DNA from: CAVPWP01 sp050789285
Lineage (GTDB): Bacteria > Pseudomonadota > Alphaproteobacteria > Rhodobacterales > Rhodobacteraceae
Direction: 5' to 3'
Length of the DNA: 64,000 nucleotides
Assembly (NCBI RefSeq): GCF_050789285.1
Contig: NZ_JBOUVX010000001.1
Coordinates: 992,001-1,056,000 of the forward strand
The notes below the pieces were generated by a model, which ran no database searches, had not been told where the DNA came from, and saw only the letters and a list, made by a program, of their open reading frames with translations. A program made the translations under genes and the position numbers. Positions 1 to 8,234 of the stretch are shown here, piece after piece. Positions within the stretch are counted from its first letter, which is position 1; the number at the start of each line of letters is the position of its first letter.

Positions 1-673
1 CGAAGATCACCTCGTCCTGATAGGCCTTCCACATCTTGTACCAGCGCTCGCCCACGTCGTCGTTGATCGCGCGCGCCTTGCAGATGTGCTCGGCCCCGGT
101 GATCTCCGAGGTCTCGCCGAAGCAGCCGTAGATGCCCTCGGGCAGCAGCTTGTCGTACATGTTGCCGACCGTCGGGCAGGAGCCGAGGCCCGTCGTCGTG
201 TCGCTTTCGCCGCACTTGGTCGAGATCCAGAGTTCCGACAGCGCGCATTCCTCGCGCTGCAACTCGGAGGCGTAGTGCACCATCTCCTTGGCGGCGCGGC
301 TGGCGTCCATGATGGTCTTCAGATCGCCGTTCTGCTCGATCGAGAAGCCCTGCACGGGCTTGCCGGTCTTCGCGATGCCGTCGACGACGCGCTGGGTCCA
401 GCCCGGCTCGATCCCGATGACGACGACGGCGGCCACGTTGGGATTGGCGCCGGTGCCGATGATCGTTCGGAAGTGCAGGTCGAGATCCTCGCCGAACTGC
501 AGGCGGCCATAGGCGTGGGGGATCGCCATCGTGCCCTTGATGTTGTTCGCCACCGCCTCGCAGGCGGCGTTCGAGATGTCGTCAAGCGGCAGGATGAGGA
601 CGTGGTTGCGCACGCCGACGCGGCCGTTGTCGCGCCGGTAGCCCATGACGGTGATGTCGGAATAGCTGCCCAT
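1..673 (-). CDS. UxaA-family lyase, large subunit (N-terminal part, truncated by window edge)
   Basis: Catalytic part of a split altronate/galactarate dehydratase-type lyase. The frame opens with ATG at 673 and stays open to base 1, giving 224 residues of a protein that usually has about 390. The start (GYRRDNGRVGVRNHVLIL) is the typical opening of the UxaA C-terminal domain. QGFSIEQNGDL and TKCGESDTTTG follow, and the Cys-containing TKCGESD is a family hallmark. The companion SAF-domain subunit ends 5 bases upstream at 679, so the two are co-transcribed. Such split pairs include UxaA-like sugar-acid dehydratases and sulfolactate sulfo-lyase SuyAB. The visible half does not decide between them, so the substrate is unknown. 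The divergent GntR gene at 1068 is the likely regulator. Confidence 0.85.
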   Translation of the reverse strand, partial: MGSYSDITVMGYRRDNGRVGVRNHVLILPLDDISNAACEAVANNIKGTMAIPHAYGRLQFGEDLDLHFRTIIGTGANPNVAAVVVIGIEPGWTQRVVDGIAKTGKPVQGFSIEQNGDLKTIMDASRAAKEMVHYASELQREECALSELWISTKCGESDTTTGLGSCPTVGNMYDKLLPEGIYGCFGETSEITGAEHICKARAINDDVGERWYKMWKAYQDEVIF

Positions 674-678
674 GTCGC

Positions 679-966
679 TTACCACCGCTTTGTCTTGAGG
701 TTGTGGGTATGGACGTGTTCGCCCTTGCCGATGGCGCCCACGATCTTGCCGATGTCTTCGCCGTACTTGATGGCGGTGTCGCCGGGCGCCAGGTCCTTCA
801 GCGCGATCTTGTGCCCGATCGGCACGTCGCCTCGGGCCGTGAGCCGGAAGGTCGAATTGTCATGCGTCACGCAGCACAGCATGTCGGTGCCGGCCTTCAG
901 GCCTTCGACCACGACGACGCCGACGTTGTCGGCATGGTCGTGGACAAGCAGATGCGGAATGGTCAC
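679..966 (-). CDS. SAF-domain small subunit of UxaA-family lyase
   Basis: 95-residue SAF-domain protein, the separate N-terminal module of a split UxaA/SuyA-type lyase. The conserved core GHKIALKDLAPGD and IKYGEDIG lies around residues 50-75, followed by GEHVHTHN near the C-terminus. I chose the GTG at 966 because the strong ribosome site GGGAGGAGG lies at 971-979. An upstream GTG at 981 would put that site inside the gene. The large subunit follows after 5 bases. The upstream region carries a perfect 14-bp palindrome at 993-1006, between this gene and the divergent GntR gene, so GntR control is likely. Another SAF/large-subunit pair lies at 62617-64000. Confidence 0.85.
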   Translation of the reverse strand: MTIPHLLVHDHADNVGVVVVEGLKAGTDMLCCVTHDNSTFRLTARGDVPIGHKIALKDLAPGDTAIKYGEDIGKIVGAIGKGEHVHTHNLKTKRW

Positions 967-992
967 GGGGCCTCCTCCCACTTCGTTCTTAT

Positions 993-1006
993 GTCTTATA
1001 TAAGAC
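993..1006. promoter_or_regulatory. Perfect 14-bp palindrome, probable GntR/HutC operator
   Basis: GTCTTATATAAGAC is self-complementary over 14 bases and sits in the 101-bp divergent region between the UxaA small subunit and the HutC-type GntR gene. A second inverted repeat, TGACT-N7-AGTCA (1010-1026), lies beside it. HutC-type GntR proteins bind AT-centred palindromes with GT...AC outer bases, so this is inferred to be the operator of the regulator at 1068-1793. Confidence 0.6.
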
Positions 1007-1067
1007 TCATGACTATAGACGAGTCAATCGGTTCCGCTAGAATGGCCGCGAAGGCAAGGGAGATCCC

Positions 1068-1793
1068 ATGGACCAGAGGCCGGAGGTCGGGCTGAGGCCG
1101 CTTTACCTGCAGGTGCGCGAGCGCCTTGTCCGGCGTCTGATCGACGGCGACTGGCAGCCCGGCGACCTGATCCCCAGCGAGATCCAGCTTGCCGCCGACT
1201 ACCAGGTCAGCCAGGGCACCGTGCGCAAGGCGATCGACACCATGGTGCGCGAGAACCTGCTGCGCCGCCGGCAGGGCAGGGGAACCTTCGTCGCGACCTC
1301 GGACGACGACCGCTTCGTCTTCCAGTTCTTTCGCCTTCAGCCCGACGCGGGCGCGCGGGTCCAGCCGTCCTCGCGCGTGCTGTCGGTGGGCCGTGCGACC
1401 GCGCCCCCGGGGGTGGCGCCCGCGCTGGGGCTGAAGCCCGGATCGGACGTCGTGCGCATCCGCCGGGTGCGGCTTCTGGCCGGGCAGACGGCGCTGGTCG
1501 AACGGATCTTCCTCGACGCGCGGCGGTTCAAGGATTTCCCCGCCGCGCGCGAGACGCCGAACAACCTTTACGACCTCTATTCCCGGCGCTGGGGCATCAC
1601 CATCGGCCGCACCGAGGAACGGCTGAGGGCCGTGGCCGCCGACGCCGACGAGGCGCGGCATCTGGGCTGTGCGCCGGGCACGCCGCTTCTTCAGATCGAG
1701 CGTGTCGCCCGCGATCTCGAGGACGCGCCGACCGAGTATCGCCTGTCGCGCTGCCTGACCGACCGGTTTCACTATTTCAACCAGCTGAGCTGA
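1068..1793 (+). CDS. GntR-family transcriptional regulator, HutC subfamily (UTRA domain)
   Basis: 241-residue regulator. The N-terminal winged helix (about residues 10-75) contains LYLQVRERLVRRLIDGDW, PSEIQLAADYQVSQGTVRKA and the wing RRRQGRGTFVA, all typical of GntR. The remainder (about 95-235) fits a UTRA effector domain, ending ATEYRLS-like with PTEYRLSRCLTDRFHY. It is transcribed away from the split UxaA lyase, with a perfect palindrome between them, so it probably represses that operon and itself until a sugar acid or related ligand is present. It converges on the MFS gene, with 11 bases between the stop codons. Confidence 0.9.
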   Translation: MDQRPEVGLRPLYLQVRERLVRRLIDGDWQPGDLIPSEIQLAADYQVSQGTVRKAIDTMVRENLLRRRQGRGTFVATSDDDRFVFQFFRLQPDAGARVQPSSRVLSVGRATAPPGVAPALGLKPGSDVVRIRRVRLLAGQTALVERIFLDARRFKDFPAARETPNNLYDLYSRRWGITIGRTEERLRAVAADADEARHLGCAPGTPLLQIERVARDLEDAPTEYRLSRCLTDRFHYFNQLS

Positions 1794-1804
1794 TTGCCGC
1801 ACCC

Positions 1805-3043
1805 TCAGGGCCCGTCGAGATGACGGATCCGACGCAGGCCCGGGAACCAGCGCAGCCAGAGCCCGGCGACCGCCAGCGCCCCGATCCCGCCAAGGGCCAC
1901 CGCCGCCACCGGGCCGACGAAGGCCGCCGTGGTGCCGGCGCGGAAGGCGCCAAGCTCGTTCGAGCCGCCGACGAAGACCTGGTTGACGGCGTTCACACGG
2001 CCGCGCAGCTCGTCGGGGGTCCAGAGCTGGACAAGGGTGCTGCGCACGAAGACGCTGACCATGTCGCAGCCGCCGATCAGCACAAGCGCAAGGATCGACA
2101 GCCAAAAGACCTCGGACAGGGCGAAGATCAGCGTGAACAGCCCGAAGCCCGCCACGCTGGCGAACAGCACGTGCCCGGCGCGGTCGCGGATCGGGTAGAA
2201 CATCAGGTAGAAGCCCACCGCGATGGCGCCCACCGCAGGGGCCGCGCGCAGCAGGCCAAGCCCGGTGGGGCCGACGCCAAGGATGTCGCTGGCGTAGATC
2301 GGCAGAAGCGCCGCCGCCCCGCCAAGGATCACAACGAACAGATCAAGCGACACCGCGCCAAGCACGACCTTCTCGCGGAAGATGTAGCGCAGACCGGCGC
2401 TGAGCGCCTCCCAGCCCGCGTTCTGCACCGGCAGGCGCCGCGCCGCGCGCGGGATGCGCAGCACCAGCACGGCGGCCAGCACCATCAGCCCCAGCGTGAC
2501 CAGATAGGCAAGGTCGGGGCGGATCGCGTAGAGGATGCCGCCGGCCACCGGGCCGCAGATCGTCGACAGGTTGTGGGCGGTGGCGTTCAGCGTGATCGCG
2601 TTGGCCAGACTGGCGGGCGGCACGATGTTCGGCACGATCGCCTGGCGGGCCGGGTTGTAGAAGGCGCGCGCCGTTCCGAAAACGGCCAGAAGCACGAAGA
2701 TGTAGATCACGTCGACCCCGCCGCGCTGCGCAATCAGCGCAAGCATGCCGGCGATGGCGCCCATGACCACAAGGCAGACCGCCATGATCCCGCGCCGCGA
2801 AAAGCGGTCGGCGACGGCGCCGGTGACCAGCACCAGAAGCAGGGCGGGCGCGAATTGCGACAGGCCGACAAGGCCAAGATCGAAGGGATCGCGGGTCAGG
2901 TCATAGACTTGCCAGCCCACCGCCACCGTCTGGATCTGCACCGCGAAGCCCGCGCAGAGGTGCCCCAGCCAGTAGCTTGGAAAGCCCCTGTGGCCGAAGG
3001 CCGCGAAGCGGGCCGGAGGGGACGCGCCGGCGCTATCGGTCAT
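1805..3043 (-). CDS. MFS transporter, DHA3/EntS-like exporter family
   Basis: 412-residue membrane protein with about 12 hydrophobic segments. VGWQVYDLTRDPFDLGLVG after the first helix and GAVADRFSRRGIMA in the first cytoplasmic loop are typical of the DHA3 branch (EntS, macrolide and siderophore exporters). The start ATG at 3043 has only a weak ribosome site (GGGG). It follows the FadR-type regulator gene by 71 bases on the same strand and may be read with it. Substrate and direction of transport cannot be told from sequence. Efflux is inferred from the subfamily. Confidence 0.85.
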   Translation of the reverse strand: MTDSAGASPPARFAAFGHRGFPSYWLGHLCAGFAVQIQTVAVGWQVYDLTRDPFDLGLVGLSQFAPALLLVLVTGAVADRFSRRGIMAVCLVVMGAIAGMLALIAQRGGVDVIYIFVLLAVFGTARAFYNPARQAIVPNIVPPASLANAITLNATAHNLSTICGPVAGGILYAIRPDLAYLVTLGLMVLAAVLVLRIPRAARRLPVQNAGWEALSAGLRYIFREKVVLGAVSLDLFVVILGGAAALLPIYASDILGVGPTGLGLLRAAPAVGAIAVGFYLMFYPIRDRAGHVLFASVAGFGLFTLIFALSEVFWLSILALVLIGGCDMVSVFVRSTLVQLWTPDELRGRVNAVNQVFVGGSNELGAFRAGTTAAFVGPVAAVALGGIGALAVAGLWLRWFPGLRRIRHLDGP

Positions 3044-3114
3044 GTCGATGCCCCGCGGCCCCGCGCCAGTCCGTCCTCATTTTCGGTCCGGGGTCCTCTC
3101 GCTCGGGGCTGGCG

Positions 3115-3843
3115 TCACGCCTGGATGGCCTGCAGATCGGGCAGGGCATCCTTGCCCTTGCTTTCGACCTCGTCGAGGATGCGCAGCACCTCGGCCGCGG
3201 CAAGGCGCGCCTCGGTCCGGGCGGCCTGTTCGGCGCGGTCGCCGTTCCCGGACTTGATGGCCTCGACCACCTCGCGCAGCTTGGCCACGCTTTCGGAGGA
3301 CCGTCCCGCCGATCTGCGGGGATGGGCCAGCCCCACGGCGCGCCAGCGCCAGATCTGGGCAAGCACCGTGGACAGCATCTTCGACAGCGTGTTGCTGCCG
3401 GCCCCGGTGTGGATCGCGTCGTAGAAGGCGTTCTTGGCCAGAAGGATCGTCCGCGGGTCGCCGCCGCGGTAGGCGCGTTCGACCTCGGCGAAGGCGTCCT
3501 CGAGCAGGGCCAGATGCGCGGGGTCGGGCCGTTCGGCGAAAAGCCGTGCGCCAAGCCCTTCGAGCGTCTCGCGGATGCGGTAGAGTTCGCGGGCCTCTTC
3601 CACGGTCAGCGCGCGCACCACCGGACCCTTGTTGGGGATCAGGCTGATCAGCCCCTCAGACTCGAGCTGCCGAAGGCTTTCGCGCAGCACCGTGCGCGAG
3701 ACGCCCAGCATCTCGGTCAGTTCACGCTCGGTCAGTCGTCGACCGGGGGCAAGCCGCCCTTCGATGATCTCGGTGCGCAGGTTCTGCAGAACCTGTTCCC
3801 GAATCGGCGCCGCGGCGCGCTTCACTGTCAGCCTGTCATCCAT
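3115..3843 (-). CDS. GntR-family transcriptional regulator, FadR subfamily (FCD domain)
   Basis: 242 residues. The winged helix at about 12-80 includes LRTEIIEGRLAPGRRLTE and GVSRTVLRESLRQLESEGLI. An all-helical FCD ligand domain follows (about 85-225), with the typical LYRIRETLEGLGARL and a metal-site region NAFYDAIHTGAGS. It is divergent from the Gfo/Idh-creatininase operon at 3946, and the 102-bp gap carries two copies of GATTGTAT(G/T)ACGAT. Closely related sites occur at 14135, 14254 and 16823, so this is the best candidate in the window for a regulator of several loci. Starts at ATG 3843 after AGAGGG. Confidence 0.9.
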   Translation of the reverse strand: MDDRLTVKRAAAPIREQVLQNLRTEIIEGRLAPGRRLTERELTEMLGVSRTVLRESLRQLESEGLISLIPNKGPVVRALTVEEARELYRIRETLEGLGARLFAERPDPAHLALLEDAFAEVERAYRGGDPRTILLAKNAFYDAIHTGAGSNTLSKMLSTVLAQIWRWRAVGLAHPRRSAGRSSESVAKLREVVEAIKSGNGDRAEQAARTEARLAAAEVLRILDEVESKGKDALPDLQAIQA

Positions 3844-3860
3844 GCGGCCCTCTTAGCGCA

Positions 3861-3903
3861 GATTGTATGACGATGCTACTTGACCCAGATTGTATTACGA
3901 TAC
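3861..3903. promoter_or_regulatory. Two operator-like repeats in divergent promoter region
   Basis: GATTGTATGACGATGC (3861-3876) and GATTGTATTACGATAC (3888-3903) are direct repeats 27 bases apart, between the FadR-type regulator and the oxidoreductase operon. Each is an imperfect inverted repeat GATTGT-N3-ACGAT(G/A)C. They match the cleaner palindromes at 14135-14149 and 14254-14268. FCD-type GntR proteins typically bind TTGT-N-ACAA palindromes, so assignment to the adjacent regulator is an inference. Confidence 0.6.
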
Positions 3904-3945
3904 TACAGAATGGGGCAACGAGAACATGCTTCTGGAGGAAACGTC

Positions 3946-5037
3946 ATGAGCGACAGCAAGATCAAGGTGGGAATCATCGGACTTGGGCGGTGGGCACGGG
4001 TGCTGACGCGCGGGTCCCGCCAGTCGTCGAAGATCGAGATCGTCAAGGGCTACAGCCGCAGCGCCGAGAAGCGCGCAGCCTTCCAGGCCGAATACGGCGT
4101 GCCGTCGGTCGACAGCCTCGATGCGCTTCTTTCGGACCCCGAGATCAAGGGCGTCATCCTGACGGTGCCGAACGAGCAACACCTGCCGGTGGCCGAGGCC
4201 GCCGCCAAGGCCGGCAAGCACATCTATACCGAAAAGCCCATCGCCAACACGCTTGAGAACGGCATCCGTCTTGAAGCCCTGCAAGAGCAGTACGGCGTGC
4301 GCGCCATGGTGGGCCATTCGGCGCGCCTGCTGCGCGGCGCGCGCATGATGAAGGACGCCATCGACTCGGGCGAGCTTGGCACGTTGTCGTTCATGGAATC
4401 GAACTTCTCGAACGAGCGCGCGCTGGAACTGACGCCGGACACCTGGCGGTGGTACCGCGACAAGGCGCCGGGCGGCCCGCTGTCGCAGCTTGCCACCCAC
4501 CTTTTCGACAGCCTCTACATGCTGGGTGGCGAGATCGAGGAAGTCAGCTCGATCGCCTCGAAGCTGTCGCCCGTGGGCGCCGAGGTCGACGACCAGTCGA
4601 TGACCACGCTGCGCTTCAAGTCGGGCGCGCTGGGTTATGTCGGCTCGTGCTGGACCTCGCCGGGCATCTACTTCATCCGCGTCTATGGCCAGAAGGGCCT
4701 GATGCACTTCGAGCTCGACTTCGGCCGCTGGGACGACCCCGACACCGTGCACGAGACCTCGACGCTCTACATCCAGCGCGGCAAGGACGGCTACGGCAAG
4801 CGCGAAGTGCTCGACATGGGCAAGTCGAACATGTTCACCGACGAACTCGACATGTTCGCCGACATGTGCCGGACCGGCAACAAGGTCGAGCTCGAGGCCG
4901 CCAACGGCCTTGTCGCGCTGGCGATCGTCAACGCGGCGCTCGCCTCGGTCGAGCGTAACGGCCAGTGCGTCAAGCTGTCCGAGATCCTTGACGGTGCGCG
5001 CGCCCGCGTGGCCGCCGAAGACCAAAGCGCAGCCTGA
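3946..5037 (+). CDS. Gfo/Idh/MocA-family NAD(P)-dependent oxidoreductase
   Basis: 363 residues. Starts at ATG 3946 after TGGAGGAA. Upstream in-frame codons would run back through the operator sites and are rejected. The N-terminal Rossmann fold begins KVGIIGLGRWARVLTR, with the catalytic-type YTEKPIANT (the EKP motif) near residue 95. The C-terminal half is the usual open-faced sheet domain, with GGPLSQLATHLFDSLYMLGG carrying the Gfo/Idh active-site His. It is the first gene of a plus-strand operon with the creatininase-family gene (17-bp gap), cupin and D-hydroxyacid dehydrogenase. The substrate is probably a sugar, inositol or cyclic hydroxy-compound and is not identified. Confidence 0.9.
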   Translation: MSDSKIKVGIIGLGRWARVLTRGSRQSSKIEIVKGYSRSAEKRAAFQAEYGVPSVDSLDALLSDPEIKGVILTVPNEQHLPVAEAAAKAGKHIYTEKPIANTLENGIRLEALQEQYGVRAMVGHSARLLRGARMMKDAIDSGELGTLSFMESNFSNERALELTPDTWRWYRDKAPGGPLSQLATHLFDSLYMLGGEIEEVSSIASKLSPVGAEVDDQSMTTLRFKSGALGYVGSCWTSPGIYFIRVYGQKGLMHFELDFGRWDDPDTVHETSTLYIQRGKDGYGKREVLDMGKSNMFTDELDMFADMCRTGNKVELEAANGLVALAIVNAALASVERNGQCVKLSEILDGARARVAAEDQSAA

Positions 5038-5054
5038 ACAGGAGGGCGCCGTAC

Positions 5055-5843
5055 ATGTCTCGCTATTTCATCGAGTTGACGCAGCCCGAGATCAAGGCGC
5101 AGTTCGACCGGCACCCGCTGGTCATCCTGCCCTGCGGCAGCGTCGAGCAGCACGGCGCCCACCTGCCCACGGGCACCGACATCTTCGCCGCCAACAGCGT
5201 GTCGCACGCCGTGGCCGAGAAGATGGACGGTGTCGTCCTGCCCGGCGGACCGCTGGGGGTCACGCCGATGCACATGCCCTTCGAGGCGACGATTTCGCTG
5301 TCGCCCGAGACCTACCAGCAGGTGGTGATCGAGACCTGCGTCTCGACCGCGCAGCACGGGGCGAAGAAGCTGCTGATCGTGAACTGGCACGAAGGCAACA
5401 TCGCCTCGCTTCAGATCGCGGCGGAAAAGCTGCACCGCACCTACGGGATGAGCGTGGTGATCGCGCAGGCCTGCTACGTGGCCGAGGAACTCTGGGGTCC
5501 CTACTGCGGGGGCCTGACCCACGCCGGCGAGATCGAGGCGCTGTCGATCCTGCCCGACCATGGCCATCTGGTGCACCTCGAGCGCGTCGAACGCTCGTCC
5601 GAGAAGCGGCGGGGCGAACATATGGACAAGCTGCGCCGCACCCGGGCCTTCGTCCCGATCCTGACCGACATCCGGTCTATCGCGCCCACCGGCTGGTATG
5701 GCGATCCGGCGCCGGCCACGGTGGAACGCGGCCGCCAGATGATCGAGGATGTCGCCGGCGCCATCGCCAAGGAAGCGACCGCCATCTTCGCCCAGCTTGA
5801 CCGGATCCAGGGCGCGGCGGCCAAGGATCTGGCCGCGGAGTAG
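5055..5843 (+). CDS. Creatininase-family amidohydrolase
   Basis: 262 residues, the normal length for this metal-dependent family, which opens cyclic amides (creatinine amidohydrolase, FAPy deformylase, MftE-type peptidases). The signature GSVEQHGAHLPTGTD spans residues 28-42, giving ligands E31, H33 and D42. NWHEGN (about 110-115) and THAGEIEAL (about 155) supply the other metal and active-site residues. Cytoplasmic, with no signal peptide. It sits between the Gfo/Idh gene and the cupin gene in one operon. The context (oxidoreductase, amidohydrolase, hydroxyacid dehydrogenase, adjacent amine/sulfonate-type importer) suggests breakdown of a nitrogen-containing ring or lactam. This is inference and true creatininase activity is not shown. 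Confidence 0.88.
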   Translation: MSRYFIELTQPEIKAQFDRHPLVILPCGSVEQHGAHLPTGTDIFAANSVSHAVAEKMDGVVLPGGPLGVTPMHMPFEATISLSPETYQQVVIETCVSTAQHGAKKLLIVNWHEGNIASLQIAAEKLHRTYGMSVVIAQACYVAEELWGPYCGGLTHAGEIEALSILPDHGHLVHLERVERSSEKRRGEHMDKLRRTRAFVPILTDIRSIAPTGWYGDPAPATVERGRQMIEDVAGAIAKEATAIFAQLDRIQGAAAKDLAAE

Positions 5844-5848
5844 AAAGC

Positions 5849-6205
5849 ATGGCTTCGCGCGTCACCCTGGAAGAAGCCGTCGACCTCGACCTTCCCGGCC
5901 GGCGGTCGCGCGAGATCTTCTCGGGCGAAAGCGGCGCGCAGAGTACGCTGCGGCTTGTCGACATCGCCGTGCCCGAGCCCGGCGCCCCGCGCCGTCCGCC
6001 GCACTGGCACCCCGACTGCGAGGAGTGCATTCATGTCCTGTCGGGCGAAGGCGTGACCTGGGTCGAAGGCGCGGAATTCCCCATGCACCCCGGCGACACG
6101 ATCCGTATCGCCCCGGGCGAGCGGCATGTCACGCGAAATACGGGTGACAAGACGCTGTCTTTGCTTTGCTTTTTCCCACGCCCGACGATCACGGTGATGA
6201 CATGA
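5849..6205 (+). CDS. Small single-domain cupin protein
   Basis: 118 residues forming one beta-barrel cupin. Motif 1 is HWHPDCEECIHVLSGEG (about residues 51-67) with His, His, Glu/Glu and His ligands for a metal. Motif 2 is PGDTIRIAPGERHVTRNTG (about 81-100). It starts 5 bases after the creatininase-family stop and is followed by the hydroxyacid dehydrogenase after 13 bases, so it is part of the same operon. Members of this class act as isomerases, small dioxygenases or ligand-binding proteins. Nothing in the sequence decides which. Confidence 0.85.
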   Translation: MASRVTLEEAVDLDLPGRRSREIFSGESGAQSTLRLVDIAVPEPGAPRRPPHWHPDCEECIHVLSGEGVTWVEGAEFPMHPGDTIRIAPGERHVTRNTGDKTLSLLCFFPRPTITVMT

Positions 6206-6218
6206 ACAGGGGCGCGGC

Positions 6219-7202
6219 ATGACCGTCGATGTGCTTTGCCTGCGGCCCGAGGCCGACTTCCTGTCGATCGGAGTGACGCCCCCGGGCGATCTGTCGATCG
6301 CCTATCGCGGCCCCGGCGATGCCGACGTCGCGTCCCTGATCAAGGGCGCGAAGGCGCTTGTCATCCCGGCGGTCGGTCCGGCGCTTCCGCCCGAGTTTTT
6401 TCGCGGCACAGCCTTGCGTCTGGTGCAGGTGACCGGGGCGGGGCTTGACCGGCTGGACCGCGCGGTCCTGGCCGAAGAGGGCATCGCGCTGGCCAACGTG
6501 CCGGGCGGGTCGAACGCGGCGCTGGCCGAATACGTCGTGGCGAACGCCATATCGCTCAGCCGGGGATTTCATGCCGCGGGTGCGGCGCTGCGGGCGGGCG
6601 CCTATGCCGAGCATCGCAAGCGCATGGTGGGGGCGAACCTGCGCGGGCTTGGCGGACTGACCGTGGGTCTTGTCGGACTGGGCACGATCGGCCTTGCCGT
6701 GGCCGGACGCTGCCGCGCGATGGGCGCCGAGATCGCCTTCTACGATCCCGCGCCGCCACGCGATCCCGCGGCCCTTTCCGCCCTTGGTGCGCAGCCGATG
6801 GCGCTTGACGCCCTTCTGGGGGCAAGCGACGTGGTGACGCTGCACGTGCCGCTGATCGAGGCCACGCGCAACCTGATCGACGCGCACCGGCTTTCCCTGA
6901 TGAAGCCCGGCGCGATCCTGATCAATGCCGCCCGCGGCGGCATCGTGGACGAAGCGGCCCTTGCCGCCGCGCTGGAAGAGGGGCGCCTGTCCGGCGCTGC
7001 CGTCGACGTCTATTCGACCGAGCCGCCCTTGCCAGACAACCCGCTTCTGAACATCAGCGCCGCCGCCGCGTCGCGGCTGATCCTGACGCCGCATATCGCC
7101 GGCGTGAGTCTTCAGGCCTCGCAATACCTGTTCGCCGAGGCGTGGAAGAACGTGGCCCGCGTGCTGATCGACGGCGCGGACCCGTTGAATGTCGTGCCGT
7201 GA
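6219..7202 (+). CDS. D-2-hydroxyacid dehydrogenase family (NAD-binding)
   Basis: 327 residues with the D-isomer 2-hydroxyacid dehydrogenase fold. The central Rossmann domain has GLVGLGTIGLAVAGRCRAMG (about 152-171). The catalytic triad is visible as Arg in NAARGGIVDE, Glu in DVYSTEPPLPDNPL and His in TPHIAGVS. Expected reaction: reversible NAD(P)H-dependent reduction of a 2-keto acid (glyoxylate, hydroxypyruvate or the product of the preceding enzymes). Last gene of the oxidoreductase-creatininase-cupin operon. A 168-bp gap with a LacI-like site then separates it from the ABC transporter. Confidence 0.9.
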   Translation: MTVDVLCLRPEADFLSIGVTPPGDLSIAYRGPGDADVASLIKGAKALVIPAVGPALPPEFFRGTALRLVQVTGAGLDRLDRAVLAEEGIALANVPGGSNAALAEYVVANAISLSRGFHAAGAALRAGAYAEHRKRMVGANLRGLGGLTVGLVGLGTIGLAVAGRCRAMGAEIAFYDPAPPRDPAALSALGAQPMALDALLGASDVVTLHVPLIEATRNLIDAHRLSLMKPGAILINAARGGIVDEAALAAALEEGRLSGAAVDVYSTEPPLPDNPLLNISAAAASRLILTPHIAGVSLQASQYLFAEAWKNVARVLIDGADPLNVVP

Positions 7203-7311
7203 TGGCGCGCAGGCCACGGATCGGGGCCGGTCGATGGGGCACCGGCATGAGGGTGGAGACGGCCGCAGCCGGCCGCAGGGATCGCAGGCGCGGGGCGAGT
7301 TTTGGTGCTAT

Positions 7312-7323
7312 GCAATCGTTTGC
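7312..7323. promoter_or_regulatory. LacI-like operator candidate
   Basis: GCAATCGTTTGC, a CG-centred near-palindrome of the LacI-family type, lies 48 bases upstream of the ABC ATPase start at 7371. The exact same 12-mer, on the other strand, occurs at 25362-25373 upstream of the amidohydrolase gene. No LacI-family gene lies in the window, so the binding protein is unknown. Confidence 0.4.
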
Positions 7324-7370
7324 TCGCGCGCTAGAGTGACGTAACAAGAAGATCCAGGGAGGAACGGATC

Positions 7371-8234
7371 ATGGGAGTGGTGGGCAGCAGTGCCATCGAG
7401 CCGACGCATCGGGCAAGGGAAGCCTCGGCGAAAAAGGAACCTGTGATTGTCGCGAAGGGCCTGACGGTCGGATACAAGCTGCATCGCGAACGCAAGCTTC
7501 TGACCGCGCTCAGGGACATCACCCTGACCGTCAACAAGGGCGAGTTCGTCTGCCTTCTGGGGCCGTCGGGCTGCGGCAAGACCACTTTCATCAACGCGAT
7601 CTCGGGGCTTGTGCTGCCCTGGGAAGGGACGATCGAGGTCGACGGGCGTCCGGTGACCGGCCCGGGGCCTGATCGCGCCATGGTGTTCCAGGACTATGCC
7701 CTCATGCCCTGGCGGACGGTCGAATCGAACGTGCGCATGCCGTTCGAGATGCAGAACCTCGGGCTGTCGAAGCAGGAAATCGACGCCCGCGTCGCCCGCT
7801 ACCTCGAGCTGGTGGAACTGACCGGGTTCGAGCGGTCCTTCCCCTACGAGTTGTCGGGCGGGATGAAGCAGCGCGTCGGCATCGCCCGGGCGCTTGCGAC
7901 CGAACCGAAGATCCTTCTGGCCGACGAGCCCTTCGCCGCGATCGACGCGATGACGCGCGAGGCGATGCAAAGCGAGCTTGAACGCTTCGTGACCAAGACG
8001 AAGCAGACCGTGGTCTTCATCACCCATTCGATCGACGAGGCGATCACCCTTGGCGACCGCATCGTCGTGATCTCGCGCCGGCCTGGACGCATCAAGGAAG
8101 TGATCGACGTGAACCTGCCCCGGCCGCGCTTCGATCAGGAATTGAAGTCCCTGCCCGAGTACACCGAGCTGCGCGAGCGGATCTGGCGCCTTGTCAAGGA
8201 CGAGGCGCTGTCCGGCGCCCATGGAGAGGAATGA
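7371..8234 (+). CDS. ABC transporter ATPase, nitrate/sulfonate/taurine type
   Basis: 287-residue ATP-binding subunit of the SsuB/TauB/NrtD class. Walker A GPSGCGKTTF (about residue 65), Q-loop MVFQDYALMPWRTV, signature LSGGMKQRVGIARAL, Walker B ILLADEPFAAID and the switch His in FITHSIDEA are all intact. Start ATG 7371 follows AGGGAGGAA. It overlaps the permease gene by 4 bases (ATGA) and is followed by a Tat-exported NMT1-type binding protein, making a full importer in the order ATPase-permease-binding protein. It probably feeds the preceding Gfo/Idh-creatininase pathway. Confidence 0.92.
   Translation: MGVVGSSAIEPTHRAREASAKKEPVIVAKGLTVGYKLHRERKLLTALRDITLTVNKGEFVCLLGPSGCGKTTFINAISGLVLPWEGTIEVDGRPVTGPGPDRAMVFQDYALMPWRTVESNVRMPFEMQNLGLSKQEIDARVARYLELVELTGFERSFPYELSGGMKQRVGIARALATEPKILLADEPFAAIDAMTREAMQSELERFVTKTKQTVVFITHSIDEAITLGDRIVVISRRPGRIKEVIDVNLPRPRFDQELKSLPEYTELRERIWRLVKDEALSGAHGEE

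Noticed and set aside
1820..3424. 534-codon plus-strand frame opposite the MFS and GntR genes
   Set aside because: Composition dominated by Arg, Asp, His and Gln with no hydrophobic or domain structure. The opposite strand encodes a full MFS transporter.
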